Source: Cinnamomum chago
Lineage: Eukaryota; Streptophyta; Magnoliopsida; Laurales; Lauraceae
Direction: 5' to 3'
Length of the DNA: 64,000 bases
NCBI GenBank assembly: GCA_038049695.1
Contig: CP142461.1
Location: forward strand, 29,891,001 to 29,955,000
Shown: piece after piece, positions 12,796 to 22,403 of the stretch
How positions within the stretch are numbered: position 1 is the stretch's first letter
Layout of the letters: each line of letters begins with the position of its first letter
Translations under genes and position numbers: made by a program
Notes under the pieces: generated by a model
The model's database searches: none
What the model was told of the DNA's origin: nothing
The model's input: the letters and a program-made list of their open reading frames with translations, nothing else

Positions 12796-14724
12796 TCATA
12801 TGTGTATTATTGTTTTAAAGTTTCACAACTTGCCTTACTTTAATAGGTGTATCACTTTCAAGTTGTATTTATAATTACATATGATTTGTCCCCTCTTTTC
12901 AATCAAATCTATTTTTATGTTTTGAGCTTCATGTTGATTTGATTGACATCCCTATGCATCACATGTTTAGAGCTAATTAATTTCATACAACTTGTGTAAC
13001 TTTGATATCATTAACAAGTTGTTACTTTTAACATGTGATTGCATTCCATCCTCAATCATAAATGTTTTTGAGCTAAAACTTTCAAAAGCCTTAGGCATAC
13101 ATTTATGAGCTTTCATTTTCAAAATGATTGAGGACCACACACATACACTTCATATACTTTCATCTTTGCATTCATAGTGTGAGTGTGTATTAGATTTTCA
13201 CTTCCATATCCGCCTATTTAAGAGGCATTGTAATGAGCTTAATTGAATCTCCATCAAGTGTTTATAGACACTATCTTAGTGAGATAACCAACCTTGTGGT
13301 TGAAGAGGTTATTGCTTAGCCTATAAAAGCATAATGTATAGGTTGATGTTAAGCCTTGAAAAACATCAATGTAAAGGTTATTGCTTAGCCTTGGAAAGCA
13401 TATTGTAAAGGTTATTGCTTAGCCTATTGAAAAGCATAAATAGTGGAAATCCGGTGGGGTGTTGGATCACAAGCCGGTAGTGGATGTAGGCATTGAGGCC
13501 GAACCACTATAAATCCTTGTGTGATGGTGATTGCTTTGTGGTGATTCTTTTGTTAGCTTCCGCATCTTGTATGATAAATCATCACATGTGACTAGTTTGG
13601 TTTAAAGAAGTTAAAATTGTTTAAATTGGTCATAATTGGAGCTCACCCTATTCACCCCCCCTCTAGGGTTCGGATCCCCATGGACTTACAGTTTGTAGTC
13701 ATCGCCATTGACTACTTCACAAAATGGGCGGAGGCAGAACCTTTAACAAAAATAACAGACTCAAAGGTAAAAGACTTCGTTTGGAAAAACCTAGTCTATC
13801 ACTTTGGGATACCTCACGCCATTGTTAGTGACAATGCCAAGCAGTTTGATAACAAACTCTTCAACACCTTCTGCTCCGACCTCTATATAAAGCAGCCTCA
13901 TTCCAGTCCGGCACACCCACAAGCAAATGGGCAGGTAGAAGTCATGGTAAGAACGGTCCTTCGGAACCTAAAGACAAGGCTCGAAAGAGCGAAGGGTCCT
14001 TGGGTTGATGAGCTCCCAGGAGTGTTATGGGCCTATCGAACCACGCCCAGGAGTGTTATGGGCCTATCGAACCACGCTGCCTTTCTCTCTCACTTTTGGG
14101 ACTGAGGCAGTCATCCTTGTCGAGATAGGTGTACACTCTTCAAGGGTCCATCTCCATGACCCCGTCACCAACGACGAAGGACTCTGCATCAACCTCGATT
14201 TGATAGAGGAGGCAAGGGAGATGGCTATGGTTCGTAACGCGGAGTACAAACGGCGCATGGCAAGGTACTACAACTCGAGGGTGAAGCCTCGTTCCTTTCA
14301 ACAGGGAGACCTAGTCCTCAAAAAGGTGATCCTCGCCACAAAGGACTCTCGCGAAGGAAAGCTGTGACCAAACTGGGAAGGGCCGCACCTCATAACAGAA
14401 GTAGTAAGGCCATGCACCTACAAAATCCAAAATTTTGAAGGAAAGGTCTTACTCCATCCATGGAACGCGGAACATTTGAAGAGGTACTATCAGTGACATT
14501 CTAAAAGAGCCAGAGTAGCCAAAGTAGTGAGGGTGTGGGGTTTAAGTTGATTTTTTTCTATTTTCAATTGACATTGTTCAAGCAGTAAGAAATGGAGGAA
14601 TAAAACACTACATTTTGTGAGAAAAGATCCTTGCATTTTTATTCAATTACCAAAAGTTAGGCTGTAAGTTGCCTTTCTAAAAAAAAAAAAAACAAACAAA
14701 AGAGTACAACAAAAGTCCCCTGCC

Positions 14725-17433
14725 CGTTAATCACTCTCAGAGCTGTCCTCTTCATCCTCGGCATCATCCCCAGCGTTATCATCATTATCCTCGTCAGAGC
14801 TGCCATTGCTATCATCAGGCGCCTCAGTCGGCACGAAGCCTGAGAAATCAATATTTGGAAAAACAGTAGAGATCTTCCCTCGGAGCTTCTCGTAGCCATC
14901 AATAAAGGCATCAGCGAGACCATTCGCTAACTCCTTCTCAACCTGAGAAGCTCTATCATGTGCCGCCTTCATCTCTGTCTCCACAACAGTCTCTCTGAGC
15001 AACGCCCTCTCGCGGGTCTGTGCAAGCTCAGCCTCACTGAGCGAAGCCCTCTCGCAGGCCTTCACTAGCTCAGCCTCACTGAGCGAAGCCCTCTCACAGG
15101 CCTTCACTAGCTAAGCCTTTGCCTTGGTCGCCCTCTCGCGGGCTGCTGAGAGCTCAGTCTCAAGCCCGGTCGCCCTCTCGCGGGCCGCTGTAAGATCAGC
15201 CTCGGAAGCTCCTCTAGCAGCTTCAAGAGCAGCAATCTTCCCTTGAGCAACAGAAAGCTCTTTTTGCATACTCTCATTGTCCTGTTTCAGCAGACTGTTA
15301 TGTCGGGCCCTTGATAACAAGTAGACGGACGCAGTAGAAGCCTGAAACAATAAGAGACAATGAAAATGAGAGTACACATATATAAAAAATGAAAGTCTGG
15401 AGAAAAGGGAACATTAAGCCTTTACCTGAGCCAGACCTTCCAAGAAGGTGTTGATAATGCCCTCGGTGCCCAAAGTATTAATCTAAGTAACTTCGGGCGA
15501 AAACACAAACCTCCCGAGTTTCTCCCTGATAACTAGTGGGTTGCCTAGCATGGGACCAGCCCAAGACGGTACCCCTGTAGAAGTTCCCGAATGAGGAGGA
15601 TGTATATGAGGAGCATAAGGTGTAGCCGGAGAGGGAGACTCTAGGATAACAGTAGTGGCTGAGGGGGTCACCTGATGGGAACACACACGAGTCTCCACAT
15701 GAGGAGTTGCTGTTGGGGGAGTCACATTAAGCAACATTAACGAAGGAGCCCCAAGGGAGGTACCATCCTTCCTTGCCACCTTCAAAGGAGGAGTGCCCCT
15801 ACTGGATAGACGGGCCCCAATCACTTGTCTATCTATCCATGCGAAAGTAAAAGCATTACTTGGGTGAGGATTATCAGGTAAACAAAAAGAAAGCAGAAGT
15901 CAAGTACCTTTTCTTTTCAAAGGAGATTCCGAAGATGGGCCACTAGCTCCACTACTCTCTTTGGGTAAGAGAACTCCTAAGTCTTTTTCAGGATAGGCCC
16001 TCACGGCCTGCAGCTTCCATTCCTGACTCATGGAGAGCACTGGCGCGTCTACAAAAGGATAATGGGTAAGCACATATATATATATAAAAAGAAGGAGTAG
16101 TAAGTGAATGACTTACCAAGTTTTTTGGCGTCACCCAAGCCCGATCTGACTCTGCACCAAAGCTCGATTTGACTCTAATACCCACTCTCCGCCAACGAAT
16201 AAGAAGCAAGATTTCCAGCTATGACAGTTAGAGCGCAATCCAGTGAGCAGCTTGCCACCCCTAGGGGTAAAATAGTACCATCCCCTGTTGGGGGTTGGAG
16301 ACTCGCTCAAATTGTAAGCCGCGTGAAACTCCACAGGTGAAGCATCCTCTTGATGCACTCTCCTTCACAATGCAAGGAAGCCCAACAAGACTCTCCAACC
16401 ATTTGGCGCTAACCGCCCCGGAGTCAATGAAAAGTAATGGAGAACGTGACAAACCGGGGAGGACATGGGAAACCTCAATCCAGCTTCAAGCATCTCCTCA
16501 TAAATTACAATATCACCAGACGAGTCGTCACAAGCGGGCTCATCCAATTTAGCTCGACGGCATAACACAGTAGGGGGAATACGATAAGCGGGAGCGATCC
16601 TCAAAATATCACTATCAGAAGTGAGCAAGCTAAAAAGAGTACTCACCTTGGACCCGTCGTCGTCAGTAACAACTTTGCTCCGGTACTTTTTCGAACGAGG
16701 ACGCAAAACTCTATTTGGTGTGTTGGCAGAAGAACTGCCCCTCCTTTTATTTCGCTCGCCTGGGTCGCACCTGCCACTATCGCCGCCGCCACCAGCAGTA
16801 GAGGCGCCTTTTTCCCTCCCATCACTAGCACCAACAAGGGCGCCCAGGGTGGCACCCCTGCCTCTTCCATCTCCAGCGCCAGTAGCCTGGGCGCCCCTTC
16901 CTCTTTGTCCCACAGCAGCAGCAGGTTGGGCGCCCCCAGCCCCTTCCATCGCCCGTCACAGCAGCAGCAGCTGGGGCATCAGGGGCGCCCAGTCTGTGGC
17001 TCGCCGCAGCAGCAGGGGTGCCCTGGGCGGCGCCTCGCCTGTGGCGCACGCAGCAGTAGGGGCGCCGCCCACCGTGGCTCATCGCAGCAGCAGGGGCGCC
17101 CTGGGTAGCGCCCCGCCCGTGGCTCACCGCAGCAGCAGGGGCGCCCTGTGTAGCGCCCCGCCCGTTGATCGCCGCAGCAGCAGGGCGGCGCCCCGTTCGT
17201 CGATCGCCGCAGCAGCAGGGGCGCCCTGGGCGGCTCCCCGTTCTACACCTACAGCAGCGCCAGGGGCGCCCTGGACGGCGCCCTGTCCATCGCCTGCAAC
17301 AGCGCCATGGGCGCCCTGGGCGGTGCCCCGTCCGTCGCCCGCAACACACGACGACCCTCCTCCCTGCAGCGGCTAGCCCTTCGCCACCAACGCAGACACC
17401 ATCTTCTACATCTCGTTGGTCTGGATGCTCCAT
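14725..17433 (-). mobile_element. E1 antisense accessory gene region
   Basis: Minus-strand coding segments lie between pol and the right LTR. From the 5' side there is an Ala/Gly/Arg-rich, GC-rich beginning (start codon near 17433). Next comes a conserved segment (about 16130-16620) with GLRFPMSSPVCHVLHYFSL, LAPNGWRVLLGFLAL and a C-terminal FLFVGGEW. Last come Ser/Pro-rich and coiled-coil segments with repeated ARERATGLETEL-type heptads and an acidic tail (SDEDNDDNAGDD). The conserved part matches the plant 'putative gypsy type transposon' domain (PF04195). Extra antisense genes are known from Tat-lineage elements. Several segment borders carry GT/AG-like signals, so an intron-containing antisense transcript is likely. 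Function is unknown. Confidence 0.75.
16955..17310. repeat. GC-rich minisatellite (CAGCAGCAGGGGCGCC type)
   Basis: About nine imperfect copies of a unit of roughly 43-45 bases containing GCAGCAGCAGGGGCGCCCTG occur within the start of the E1 antisense gene. The tract is far more GC-rich than its surroundings and is open in several frames on both strands, which produces spurious Ala/Pro/Arg-rich reading frames. Confidence 0.85.
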
Positions 17434-17526
17434 AGTGGTTGCCTTTTTTCTCTTTTGAACAAGAAGAGAATGAACAACCTCAAAGAAGGATAAACAATTT
17501 CAAAGGAGAATGGAGAAAGTAGTCCC

Positions 17527-17545
17527 TATTTATAACTTAGGGTTT
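17527..17545 (-). promoter_or_regulatory. TATA box and telo-box upstream of the antisense gene
   Basis: On the minus strand AAACCCTAA (17537-17545) is followed closely by TTATAAATA (17527-17535), about 95 bases before the antisense start codon. This arrangement looks like an ordinary plant core promoter. It lies outside the right LTR. Confidence 0.6.
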
Positions 17546-17716
17546 CAAAGAGGGAAAGAACCATGAGCCAGAAGGACTCTCCTATGAAACTCATAAAGAA
17601 AGGGCAGAGACGGGCAATGTCTGGGAAGGCTACAAATGCTCGGAATGAAGAAAGCTTGGATATTCAAAATGCCTCACTTTCAAAGTTTCCTTTGGCGCGA
17701 GGCATTGGGGGGCAAA

Positions 17717-18242
17717 TGACGAGTCAGGTCCAAATGACCCAATCCATATTGACCTGGGACCAAAACTGATGACCCGATAAGGTCCAAGCCCAACCCATGA
17801 GCCTGGTCACGTCATCACAGCACACCTGGAAGCCTCATCATCACTTTAGAATTAGTAAACCCTTATCCCCACTTATGCTACCAAGTCCTGCGGAGAAGAT
17901 CCTACTGCCTCGTCCGTCGATGGTAGTTCGAAGACTCCGCCAAAATAGAGCGCCTGTTGCTGAAGAGTCGTCCCCATCTATTAGGGGAAGACTATAAATC
18001 AAAGAGCCCCACCGGCGCTTGAAGGGAAAGGAACATTGATCCATGTTTGCACATTTCTTGTATTCTCCTAACCTGTAATCTCTACACATCGGAGAAGTAA
18101 AATTACCGGCAATCTTTGCCTTTCTGGAGTGGACGTAGGTCACATTGACCGAGCCACTATAAACTCTCTCTCTCTTCTTTAATTTCCACATTAATCACAT
18201 TACTTGACCGGTGGTGTCCGAAAATACTTTTTGGAATCATCA
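17717..18242 (+). repeat. E1 right LTR (complete)
   Basis: 526 bp, starting TGACGAGTCAGGTCC and ending GGAATCATCA. A purine tract ending GGGGGGCAAA lies directly upstream. It is homologous along its length to the E2 left LTR (55471-55990). The next five bases, AGTTG (18243-18247), match the five bases in front of E2. Confidence 0.9.
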
Positions 18243-18420
18243 AGTTGTTTCACCCACTAGATAAGTCTTTGTATGGAAGCGTGCATTTTAACTTGTGAGT
18301 GCCTGGCAATTGCAGTTAATTTTGAACATTCATATAATAATTTATAACAACGTTGTCATGATTTTGATATTGAAATTTATGAATTTGGAGCTAGTAAGTA
18401 AGATATATGGTTTAATATCC

Positions 18421-18597
18421 ACCTAGGAGTTGGTGGAGTGGCATAAGACATGGATTTTCTCCCCATGTGTCTTGTGTTTGAAACTCACCCCTAATTTTCC
18501 CGTGAGTGTTTGTGTGGGTTTAACGGACACTACCTGAAGGATTACTCCCGTTGGGTTAAAGACCTCAGAGATACCCACGTCATAAAAAAAAAAAAAG
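18421..18597 (+). mobile_element. tRNA-derived SINE
   Basis: An RNA polymerase III-like A box TGGTGGAGTGG (18431-18441) is followed about 35 bases later by a B-box-like GTGTTTGAAACTC (near 18474-18486). A short body ends in an A-rich tail of 14 A's (18584-18596). Spacing and tail fit a plant tRNA-derived SINE. No clear target duplication was found. It lies between E1 and the hAT element. Confidence 0.65.
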
Positions 18598-18785
18598 AAT
18601 AGTTCATTTTTCCTAGCTATAAATTTAATGTCGAAGAGGCTCTCACATCTTATAGATTATTTTAGAGTGCGCTTACAGCTCTACTCTAGCACTTCCATGG
18701 TCTTTTAACCAATGTTATTTATTTTTCTATGGTTAAAAGGTCATTAAACTTTCAGGTTGAAAAATCATGGGTAAGGATAATATAG

Positions 18786-20507
18786 TAGGGGTGTAATGGT
18801 TGGTTAACTGGTCATTTTGGAAAAACAGTTAACCGAACCGTGAATCACGGTTTTTTGTTTTTAAAAACCGTAACCGTATTTGAAAAAATCATTAAAAACC
18901 GAACCGTGGTTAACCGTATTAGACGGTTCGGTTACAATTAATTATCACTTAAAATAAAAAATGTGACACAATCATCTTCTTTTTCACAAGCCAAAAAATC
19001 CATCAATTTGCTCAATACAATAAAAATTACAAACCATAACCAGAGGAACACTTACACTGGGAATTCATAGTCGGTCTCTTGTTTCCTTTTCCTATCACTT
19101 TTATGAAAACAATCCATATTTAACATTCCAGTTCCAATAGAAATAATGCCTTTTGGACGCCAAAATCACTATATATATCTATGCATGACCTTGACCGAAG
19201 ATGTCAAAGCATAACCGTGAGAGCAAAAGTGCAGAAAAGTGCTAGTTGTTGCAGCTATTGCATTGCTGGCTCCATTTTTCAACGAAGGGGTGGAGGCTAC
19301 CTTTGGCATAGAGTTGAACCTTTGCACAACTGCTGAGTGCATTGCCGAGTGCAAGAAGGTCCTCATTGAGAAGTACACCAGTGCCACAATGAAGAAAACA
19401 GTATTATGAGGAGGAATCAAAACTAAATAAAATTAAAAAGATATATTCTGGATTAGTTTTCTGGATCTCTAGTACTCCATGTACCAGAAACCTAGTCAAA
19501 GAAACCAAAGATGATATAAGTCCAAGTACAAAAAATAACAGAGAGAAATTAAAGAGAGGGTTGAAAAAATGGAAAACTAAAAACACATTAAGACAAAATC
19601 ACATATTACAAGAGCCTGTCAAACATCAAACTAAAAAAAAAAAAAAAAAACCCAATATCATACCTAGAATATGGTACAAATATGGGAGAAAGAATCACAC
19701 ATTTAATTAACAAAAATCTAGAACCCGCCACATAAAGAACCTGGAATTAATCAAGGCCAATCATTTGGGGTTTCTAGGAACTGACCTAACCAAATTGGGT
19801 GAAAATGATTTCTATGTAAAAATAATTTCATCAATACAAGTTTGATAAAAGATTTCATCATAGAAGCAGAGGGAGGGGTTTGTTTCAAACAACCCAGGCC
19901 CGAAAATGAGGTTTCGTCCTTCATTGAAGGAGACTTTGGAAGAAGATGAAAAGGGATTGAAGAGAAGAGGTGCGGTTGTTTTCTTTTTAAATGGTGGAGG
20001 GATTCTGGGTTTTCCTTTGGATGAGAGGTGGTGGACTGGCGGTAACTTGCAGGGGGTCGGTGTTCTCTTTGGCGTCGTCGCATCGCCGTTGTCGATGCTT
20101 TCCCGTTTTCCACTAGGAGAGAACTTCCTACTGTCACTGCGTCTTCTTCCTCATCGTGCGCTTGGGAGTTAGAGAGAGAGAGAGAGGAGAGAAATGGATA
20201 CTTAGTTATGGACTAGGGTTTCGTTTTGTCATGGACTCAAGTCAAGTGTATAGTGTATATATTTCATTTATACCCTCTATTTTTTTAATTAGTATAATGG
20301 TACCGTTAACCGTGTGTCACTTAACCGAACCATATTTTACGGTTTGATTCGATTAATAACCGTGAGTCAATTTTAAAAACCATAACAGAACTGTAAAGTG
20401 CGGTTTTCCACTTTTACTAACCGTAACCGTAAATGAACTGTGAAGCACGGTTATTAACCGTGGTTTGGTTTGATTAGACGATTTTTTGATTTTCTTTTAC
20501 ACCCCTA
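18786..20507. mobile_element. Non-autonomous hAT element, 1.7 kb
   Basis: Ends are TAGGGGTGTAA (left) and TTACACCCCTA (right, TTTTACACCCCTA). Flanking octamers TAATATAG and TAATTTAA agree at 6 of 8 positions, as expected for an old hAT insertion. Subterminal regions are packed with inverted and direct copies of AACCGT/ACGGTT, typical of hAT transposase binding sites. There is no transposase. The interior contains a small peptide-like frame (19221-19409) and other sequence that may be captured host DNA. The end sequence is shared with the truncated termini at 30388 and 36885. Confidence 0.85.
19221..19409 (+). pseudogene. Fragment like a small secreted Cys-bearing peptide, inside the hAT
   Basis: A 62-residue open segment without its own start codon. 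It has a hydrophobic signal-like stretch KVLVVAAIALLAPFF, then EGVEATFGIELNLCTTAEC, then IAECKKVLIEKYTSAT, and a stop at 19407. A signal-like core followed by C-x4-C-x3-C suggests the exon of a cysteine-rich secreted peptide captured by the hAT element. I cannot name a family, and the fragment could be coincidence. Confidence 0.35.
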
Positions 20508-20917
20508 TAATTTAAACTTTCATCTCAATTATAGGAATGCATCAAAATGGGCCCAGGAGATAGACCGCATAATTATCCTATGGGGTTTGTGGTAATTTCT
20601 TAAACTTCAAACATTGATGGGCAAATGCCAAGTCTTAGAGCAGCCATACAGTCAAAATCTCGAAAAAAAAAAGGTGGGCCCCACTATACATTGAAGAAGG
20701 GCGCTGCACTATAGTATGTTGTAGGTCTACCTCAAATTTAGCCCATCGTCTCAAAAATGTTGGCCCAATTAACAGACAAGGGTGCCCCTTGACATTCATA
20801 GGCTTCTATTTCATCTTAACTTCTTAACCTATATTTTCAAAAAAAAAAAAAAGAAGAAGAAAGAAAAATTAATGAAAATTTCTTTATTTTAAAAAGTGTA
20901 TAGAACGACCCTCTTGA
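20508..20917. other. Intergenic DNA
   Basis: No gene was found. The last part (about 20891-20926), read across the Pack-MULE into 22413-22440, forms a block of about 65 bases that is also present upstream of the F-box/DUF295 gene at 53389-53455. Confidence 0.5.
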
Positions 20918-20926
20918 TTTATCCAA

Positions 20927-22403
20927 GGGAAAATTTCAAAATAGGGCCTAAGTTATTTTCAGATTTCAAAACCGGATAAAATAAGAATGTAATTTCAAAA
21001 AAGGCCTTAAGTTTTCCAAAAAACATTTTAATCGAGGACATTAGGTGAATTTGATCCGTTTATTCCCTCATTTTTTCCAAAACCCAAAAATGCCCTTAAG
21101 GCTCAAGTTAAAGAGAAACCGTCTTTATTTCCCATTCCCATTCCCCTCTCCTTAGCTCCTTCTCCATTTTCCATTCCACACTTCTCCGTTCCTTCACCAT
21201 TTCAGGTATGGCGAGCATCTTCTCTTCTCAGGCGAGCACACTCTGGGTGATCACACCGCCTGCCACCGCCGTGTACAATGAAGAAATCAGTCTTACCCTC
21301 AGCACTCTTGGTGCAGCCTAAGTGCTGGCACCTCCTCTCTCGACCATGCGCCTTACAGAAAGCTATATGGCTCTTAGCACCCTTGTTGCATCCTGTTTTG
21401 TGGCACCTTTGCCCACCTCCATGTGCAATACAGAGACCTGAAGCCCCTCTCGCTCCCTTTGAACACCCATCAAACCTGCACCTCTTAGCCAAGAGAAGAG
21501 CAGGCATATACCCACCCGAATTCCTCTTAGCAGAAGTGGATCCTTCATCAGCAATTGGAATATGCCCATTGACTAGCCACTGGTTTTGGAGAGACATTGG
21601 GTCATATTCACACTGTTGTGAAGCAGAACTTTCTTGCAGGACTGCAACTTCAGCAGACCCTCTAGAAAGCCCAAGTTTTAGCATTTCAGAACCACTATCG
21701 GAAGGCAACCATTGGCTAAGCACAGGGACAGAACTATTATTTTTAACAGTCCCAACTGGGTAATAATCTTCAGCATAACAACTTGGAGATGGACCTAACC
21801 CAAGAACCAACTTGCAACCATCATCCGAGGCTTGGGAAGAATGAGCAAGATTACTCGCGTAATTGCCGGATTCTGAAGTCTTGAACCTCTTGATTGCCCC
21901 ATAGCCAACATAGCCAGAGTCAATGTTGTATCAGCCATGTTCTCAACTTTTTTGTAATCAGTGATGTGTTTGTCCGCATATGGACTGATGAGTTGCACCT
22001 TTCTGGTAGACGAGGGTTGTGTCGCATTGAGATCCATACTCGGTCTTCGTAAAAAGAAAAATGCAGATAAAGAACTTGAGAAGATGCTCGTCGTGGACAT
22101 TCACTCCCGGCTGGTGCTCGCCGGACCTGAAATGGTGAAGGAACGGAGAAGAATGGAATGGAAAATGGAGAAGGAGCTAAGGAGAGGGGAATGGGAAATG
22201 AAGGACTGTTTATCTTTAACTTGAGCCTTAAAGGGCATTTTTGGGGTTTTGGAAAAAAATTAGGGAATAAACGGCATCAAATCCACCTTATGTTCTCAAT
22301 TGAAATGGTTTTGGAAAACTTAAGGCCTGTTTTGAAATCACATTCTTAGTTTGTCCTGTTCTAAAATCTGAAAATAACTTAGGCACTGTTTTGAAAATTT
22401 CCC
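20927..22403. mobile_element. Pack-MULE carrying a WRKY19-like gene fragment
   Basis: A 1477-bp Mutator-like element with long inverted repeats of about 290 bp (20927-21220 and 22110-22403). Both ends start GGGAAAATTTC or a close variant and continue CCTAAGTTATTTTCAGATTT. Perfect 9-bp target duplications TTTATCCAA lie at 20918-20926 and 22404-22412. There is no MURA transposase. The interior between the repeats is a host gene fragment on the minus strand. All these marks define a Pack-MULE. Confidence 0.93.
21202..22039 (-). pseudogene. Captured WRKY19-like zinc-finger gene fragment
   Basis: Two minus-strand frames are related to the plant WRKY19-like/loricrin-like zinc-finger family. An N-terminal piece starts MDLNATQPSSTRK near 22039. 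A 202-codon frame begins near 21810 with LGLGPSPSCYAEDYYPVGTV, then DEGSTSAKRNSGGYMPALLL. It continues into repeated fingers of the type CRFDGCSKGARGASGLCIAH, then GGGQRCHKTGCNKGA and RRCQHLGCTKSAEGKTDF. Compared with the family as I know it, the segment between YMPALLLA and KRCRFDGC is shortened and the later fingers are missing, with the frame ending in the terminal repeat. It is a transposon-borne, frame-disrupted copy. The parent gene is not in this window. Transcription from the long terminal repeats is possible but not shown. Confidence 0.85.

Larger units (their letters stand above)
11507..13690. mobile_element. Nested solo LTR, probably Ty1/copia (SIRE/Maximus-like)
   Basis: A 2184-bp insertion that starts TGTTAGGG and ends CTTACA (TG...CA), flanked by the 5-bp target repeat GTTTG at 11502-11506 and 13691-13695. 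E2 has the uninterrupted sequence at the equivalent place (near 60960), which confirms both borders. No internal protein region exists, so it is a solo LTR. The 3' part contains TATTCACCCCCCCTCTAGG, a segment I associate with large-LTR copia elements of the SIRE/Maximus type. That family assignment is tentative, while the insertion itself is secure. Confidence 0.8.
6391..14495 (+). mobile_element. E1 gag-pol coding block (fossil)
   Basis: Domains recognised, in order, are as follows. Gag (about 6800-8100) has a retrotransposon-gag core and a YCRFHRDHGHDTDDC zinc-knuckle-like segment. Aspartic protease (about 8230-8900) has VDSGSSADILF. Reverse transcriptase (about 9000-9750) has FLDAYSGYNQI and YVDDMLVKS. 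The first RNase H is at about 9800-10270. A proline-rich linker rich in GGCGCCCAG repeats (10280-10550) precedes a second RNase H of archaeal type (about 10575-10980, NNEAEYEALLSGL). Integrase (from about 11180) has an HHCC zinc motif ending CDKCQRFA and a core that resumes after the nested solo LTR. Dual RNase H is characteristic of Tat elements. The block is broken and not expected to make a functional polyprotein. Confidence 0.9.
5959..18242 (+). mobile_element. Ty3 retroelement of the Tat lineage (E1), broken fossil
   Basis: Parts in order are: a partial left LTR (5959-6345), the primer-site signature TGGCGCCGTCTGTGGGAA just after it, a gag-protease-RT-RNase H-integrase block, an antisense accessory region, a purine-rich tract ending GGGGGGCAAA, and a complete right LTR (17717-18242). 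A second, archaeal-type RNase H and an antisense extra gene both point to the Tat clade of non-chromovirus Ty3 elements. It carries a nested 2.2-kb solo LTR (11507-13690). The coding block is interrupted at roughly ten places, so the element is dead. By eye the two LTRs differ by about 4%, which suggests an age of order one to several million years depending on the rate used. Confidence 0.92.

Noticed and set aside
16365-17458. Long Ala/Pro/Arg-rich open frames on both strands as host genes
   Set aside because: They arise from the GC-rich minisatellite, which has few stop codons in any frame. Only the minus-strand accessory region of the Tat element has domain support.
18243-18247. AGTTG after E1 and before E2 as mere chance
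   Set aside because: A five-base match alone could be chance (about 1 in 1000), so it is not used on its own. It is kept only because the independent paralogy of the left flanks supports the same model.
19751-20137. 128-codon minus-strand frame inside the hAT element
   Set aside because: No domain was recognised, and it overlaps the non-coding interior and repeats of a non-autonomous hAT. It may be captured DNA but is not supportable as a gene.
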